Source of the DNA: a virus
Length of the DNA stretch: 34,527 nucleotides
Reading direction: 5' to 3' (one strand)
IMG/VR virus record: IMGVR_UViG_3300028274_000025
Coordinates: 1-34,527 of that record
Shown here: piece after piece, positions 32,981 to 34,527 of the stretch
Layout: the number at the start of each line of letters is the position of its first letter
Numbering within the stretch: position 1 is the stretch's first letter
Notes under the pieces: generated by a model
Databases searched by the model: none
Told to the model about the DNA's origin: nothing
What the model saw: only the letters and a program-made list of their open reading frames with translations
Made by a program: the position numbers and the translations under genes

Positions 32981-33123
32981 TTCTTGTTCTCCATTTCTGC
33001 CTTCTTTCGGCATTCTCTACAAGCCCATACATAGCCATTATTAGTTTTCCATACAAATTCAGCTTCCGTGTTATATGTCAGCTTGCATTTGCAAACAATA
33101 CAGTGTGAATTTCTCTTAGCCAA
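32977..33123 (-). CDS. Short zinc-ribbon-like protein
   Basis: A 48-aa frame with a TTG start and AGGA upstream. It begins with a KRNSHCIVCKCKLTYN segment, and ends ACRECRKKAEMENKK. Cys8, Cys11, Cys35 and Cys38 form two C-x2-C pairs, the layout of a treble-clef or zinc-ribbon finger. It overlaps its neighbours by 8 and 3 bases. The pattern and coupled position make it likely real. It may bind nucleic acid or a host protein. Confidence 0.65.
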   Translation of the reverse strand: MAKRNSHCIVCKCKLTYNTEAEFVWKTNNGYVWACRECRKKAEMENKK

Positions 33124-33304
33124 TGCGTTTCCTTTCCTTCTCTACCAACTTAATGTTGGTATCGTAAAATACAACCTTGTTTTTCTTGTCCAGTATGACG
33201 TTCTCTTGGAATGTCTTGATTGTATGTCGCTGGCACGTTCTGTCCCAGCTATTGTTGCTGTAGCCAACTCTGCCACAGTGGGCGCATATCATTATTGGAT
33301 TCAT
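33116..33304 (-). CDS. Small zinc-finger-like protein
   Basis: A 62-aa product: MICAHCGRVGYSNNSWDRTC, with Cys7, Cys10, Cys24 and His27 (CAHC ... CQRH) as likely zinc ligands. The remainder is strand-like and basic. It overlaps the upstream stop as ATGA and the next start by 8 bases. No family is recognised; an anti-host or regulatory role is a guess. Confidence 0.6.
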   Translation of the reverse strand: MNPIMICAHCGRVGYSNNSWDRTCQRHTIKTFQENVILDKKNKVVFYDTNIKLVEKERKRIG

Positions 33305-33564
33305 CTGAGAGTCAGCTTCGGTAGCTTTTTATTGACACCGTTTATCTGCTCTTGCCTCCATAGCTCAAGAACTGTGTCGTAATTCTCATGTTCGTATCTA
33401 CGCATCAGCTTGAATACTAATGTACGCAATGATACTTGCCCCTTGCGTCCACGTTTAGTGGTGTGGTATAATATCCGATAGCAGTTGTTCCAAGTTTTTA
33501 AATCTTCCATCGTTAGGCTAAATCGGCGTGCCGTGACATACGGAAGTCCCGTCTCTGGGTTCAT
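33301..33564 (-). CDS. Small basic protein of unknown function
   Basis: An 87-aa basic product with helices (SLTMEDLKTWNNCYRILYHT; GQVSLRTLVFKLMRRYEHEN), and KKLPKLTLR at the end. It may contact nucleic acid because of its charge. AAAGGAGAAATAGATT precedes the ATG and is a strong start. No named motif. Confidence 0.6.
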   Translation of the reverse strand: MNPETGLPYVTARRFSLTMEDLKTWNNCYRILYHTTKRGRKGQVSLRTLVFKLMRRYEHENYDTVLELWRQEQINGVNKKLPKLTLR

Positions 33565-33635
33565 AATCTATTTCTCCTTTAGTCTTAATGTATACTGTCC
33601 TCCGACTGGCAGTTTTGCACCCTTAAGACACTATT

Positions 33636-33794
33636 TTATTCTGACAACCTTTCTTCGGCCTCCAGCTTCAACAACTCGTAACTCACCAGTAAGTTATTAA
33701 TTGCTTCGGCATGTTCAACCATTCGCCAATCAAGCAACCATGCAATTGCCTTGATTACCAATTTATGTTGTTTCTCATTCATATTCATTCTCAT
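33636..33794 (-). CDS. Small helical protein
   Basis: A 52-aa product using the ATG at 33794, with GGAGG seven bases upstream; a TTG at 33830 is the longer alternative. It is helical with Trp-rich hydrophobic part (AIAWLLDWRMVEHAEAINNL) and an acidic end (EAEERLSE). No family is recognised. Confidence 0.5.
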   Translation of the reverse strand: MRMNMNEKQHKLVIKAIAWLLDWRMVEHAEAINNLLVSYELLKLEAEERLSE

Positions 33795-33863
33795 CGCATT
33801 ACCTCCATATCCAAAACAGTCTATCTTCAAAATCCAGATACAGCCATATAATTAGACTACGCA

Positions 33864-34070
33864 TTAAACATACCGCGTACTTTTGAAAGTACACTTGCTA
33901 CATTTAATGTCACATTGTGCAGGCCAAGACATTTTTAAGGTACTTGCATTTATGTCCATCAACTCAGCACCACAATTAGGACAGGCAATGCCGTTTGGCG
34001 TACCATCTTCAAATGCTTTCAGTCTTTCCATCACCCTCTTATCGCTTTCTTCAAGTGAAATTAATGCCAT
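33864..34070 (-). CDS. Zinc-ribbon small protein
   Basis: A 68-aa product using the ATG at 34070 (GGAGA eight or more bases before it); a GTG at 34091 would add seven residues. It contains an N-terminal helix (EESDKRVMERLKAFEDG) and a zinc ribbon: CPNCG and CDIKCSKC (four pairs of ligands). Such proteins are common in early phage operons; the role may be binding to host polymerase or nucleic acid. Confidence 0.65.
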   Translation of the reverse strand: MALISLEESDKRVMERLKAFEDGTPNGIACPNCGAELMDINASTLKMSWPAQCDIKCSKCTFKSTRYV

Positions 34071-34098
34071 CTTTCTTTCTCCTTGTTTCACGTATTAG

Positions 34099-34296
34099 TT
34101 ATTGGGGGTTATCCTGCGTTGTCGGTGTAATGAGGTCTGGGTGCAACTCTATCTCGACTGTCAACAATATGACCTCCTGCACATACACCCCATTATCAAA
34201 ATGCTCAATGTCTTTGCCAAGCACGGCATCTCTCACAACGCCCTTTAGCTCCGTACCATCAATCACCACTTCTTGTCCTAAATGAAACTTTTTCAT
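34099..34296 (-). CDS. Small strand-rich protein
   Basis: A 65-aa product with a probable SH3-like barrel pattern (KFHLGQEVVIDGTELKGVVR), a short loop and a second set of strands (VQEVILLTVEIELHPDLI). GGAGAAGTAGA precedes the ATG. It begins one base after the previous stop. No family is named with confidence. Confidence 0.5.
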   Translation of the reverse strand: MKKFHLGQEVVIDGTELKGVVRDAVLGKDIEHFDNGVYVQEVILLTVEIELHPDLITPTTQDNPQ

Positions 34297-34297
34297 T

Positions 34298-34507
34298 CTA
34301 CTTCTCCGATTCTATGGGGTTAGTGTTCTCATGGCGAATATCTTTCATGTGTCCTGCATTGTCCCAATAGTATTCACAATTCCCATCCTCATGAGGTGCT
34401 TTAGTAAACCATGATTGCCAATGTTCCGATTGTGGTGCGGTAAACCTGTGACATTCATCTCTTTCAAGTGGGCATCCATGTCCATTACACATTGATATAT
34501 CAGCCAT
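34298..34507 (-). CDS. Conserved Cys-rich phage protein (first gene of the early block)
   Basis: A 69-aa product with an arrangement I recognise from many phages: DISMCNGHGCPLERDECHRF, then WQSWF and NCEYYWD. The four Cys (7, 12, 19, 44) and aromatic residues suggest a metal-binding fold. The function of the family is not known to me. GAGGAAGATAAAA precedes the ATG. It lies 20 bases from the window end, so its promoter is outside or, for a circular genome, in the left region. Confidence 0.65.
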   Translation of the reverse strand: MADISMCNGHGCPLERDECHRFTAPQSEHWQSWFTKAPHEDGNCEYYWDNAGHMKDIRHENTNPIESEK

Positions 34508-34527
34508 TTTTATCTTCCTCCTTATCG

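Noticed and set aside
1-34527. tRNA genes, CRISPR arrays, insertion sequences, integrase or repressor genes
   Set aside because: None was seen: no cloverleaf with a T-loop sequence, no spaced repeats, no transposase or integrase motifs. Absence by eye is not proof.

Overview
The window reads as the genome, or nearly all of it, of a lytic short-tailed (podovirus-like) dsDNA bacteriophage. By eye the GC content is in the low to mid 40s percent. Several virion proteins (tail spike C-terminus, small decoration-like proteins, the large ejected polyvalent protein) resemble types I associate with uncultured marine phages. The host is probably a Gram-negative bacterium; this is inferred from the lysis layout and is not proven. 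I see no integrase, repressor, tRNA, DNA polymerase or RNA polymerase, so the phage probably uses the host polymerases and is probably virulent. No terminase small subunit is recognisable.

Layout: two convergent blocks meet at about 22.5 kb. Positions 1-546 are an AT-rich gene-free region with a two-copy direct repeat, an almost perfect 22-bp palindrome and candidate promoters in both directions. From 547 to 22469 all genes lie on the + strand. In order they are: large terminase, P22-like portal, acidic scaffold, major capsid, two paralogous decoration-like proteins, an adaptor with an inserted module, a giant tail nozzle protein, three internal/ejection proteins (the last 1593 aa with an acetyltransferase-like domain), a second candidate promoter, small virion proteins and a LamG tail spike, then four overlapping genes for small membrane proteins (lysis candidates). 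Two hairpins separate the blocks.

From 34507 down to 22546 all genes lie on the - strand and are tightly packed. They begin with many small genes, several zinc-ribbon-like, and a tandem paralog pair. A recombination/replication set follows: YqaJ exonuclease, ERF annealing protein, a replisome-organiser-like protein, DnaB helicase, RusA resolvase, an SSB-like protein and a PD-(D/E)XK nuclease. After these come an ABC-ATPase/GNAT fusion that may modify phage DNA, small cysteine-rich and helical proteins, an M15 peptidase (endolysin candidate) and a metallophosphoesterase. A 438-bp gene-free stretch at 27611-28048 carries at least five hairpins and a promoter-like element, and is the best candidate for a structured RNA, origin or regulatory region.

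The genes fit a plan in which the leftward block replicates, recombines and perhaps modifies DNA, while the rightward block builds the head, packages DNA through the portal, assembles the short tail with ejected proteins, and lyses the cell. Three genes shorter than 60 codons are reported at 21820-21987, 24778-24918 and 32977-33123. Several start codons were moved to sites with a good Shine-Dalgarno sequence.
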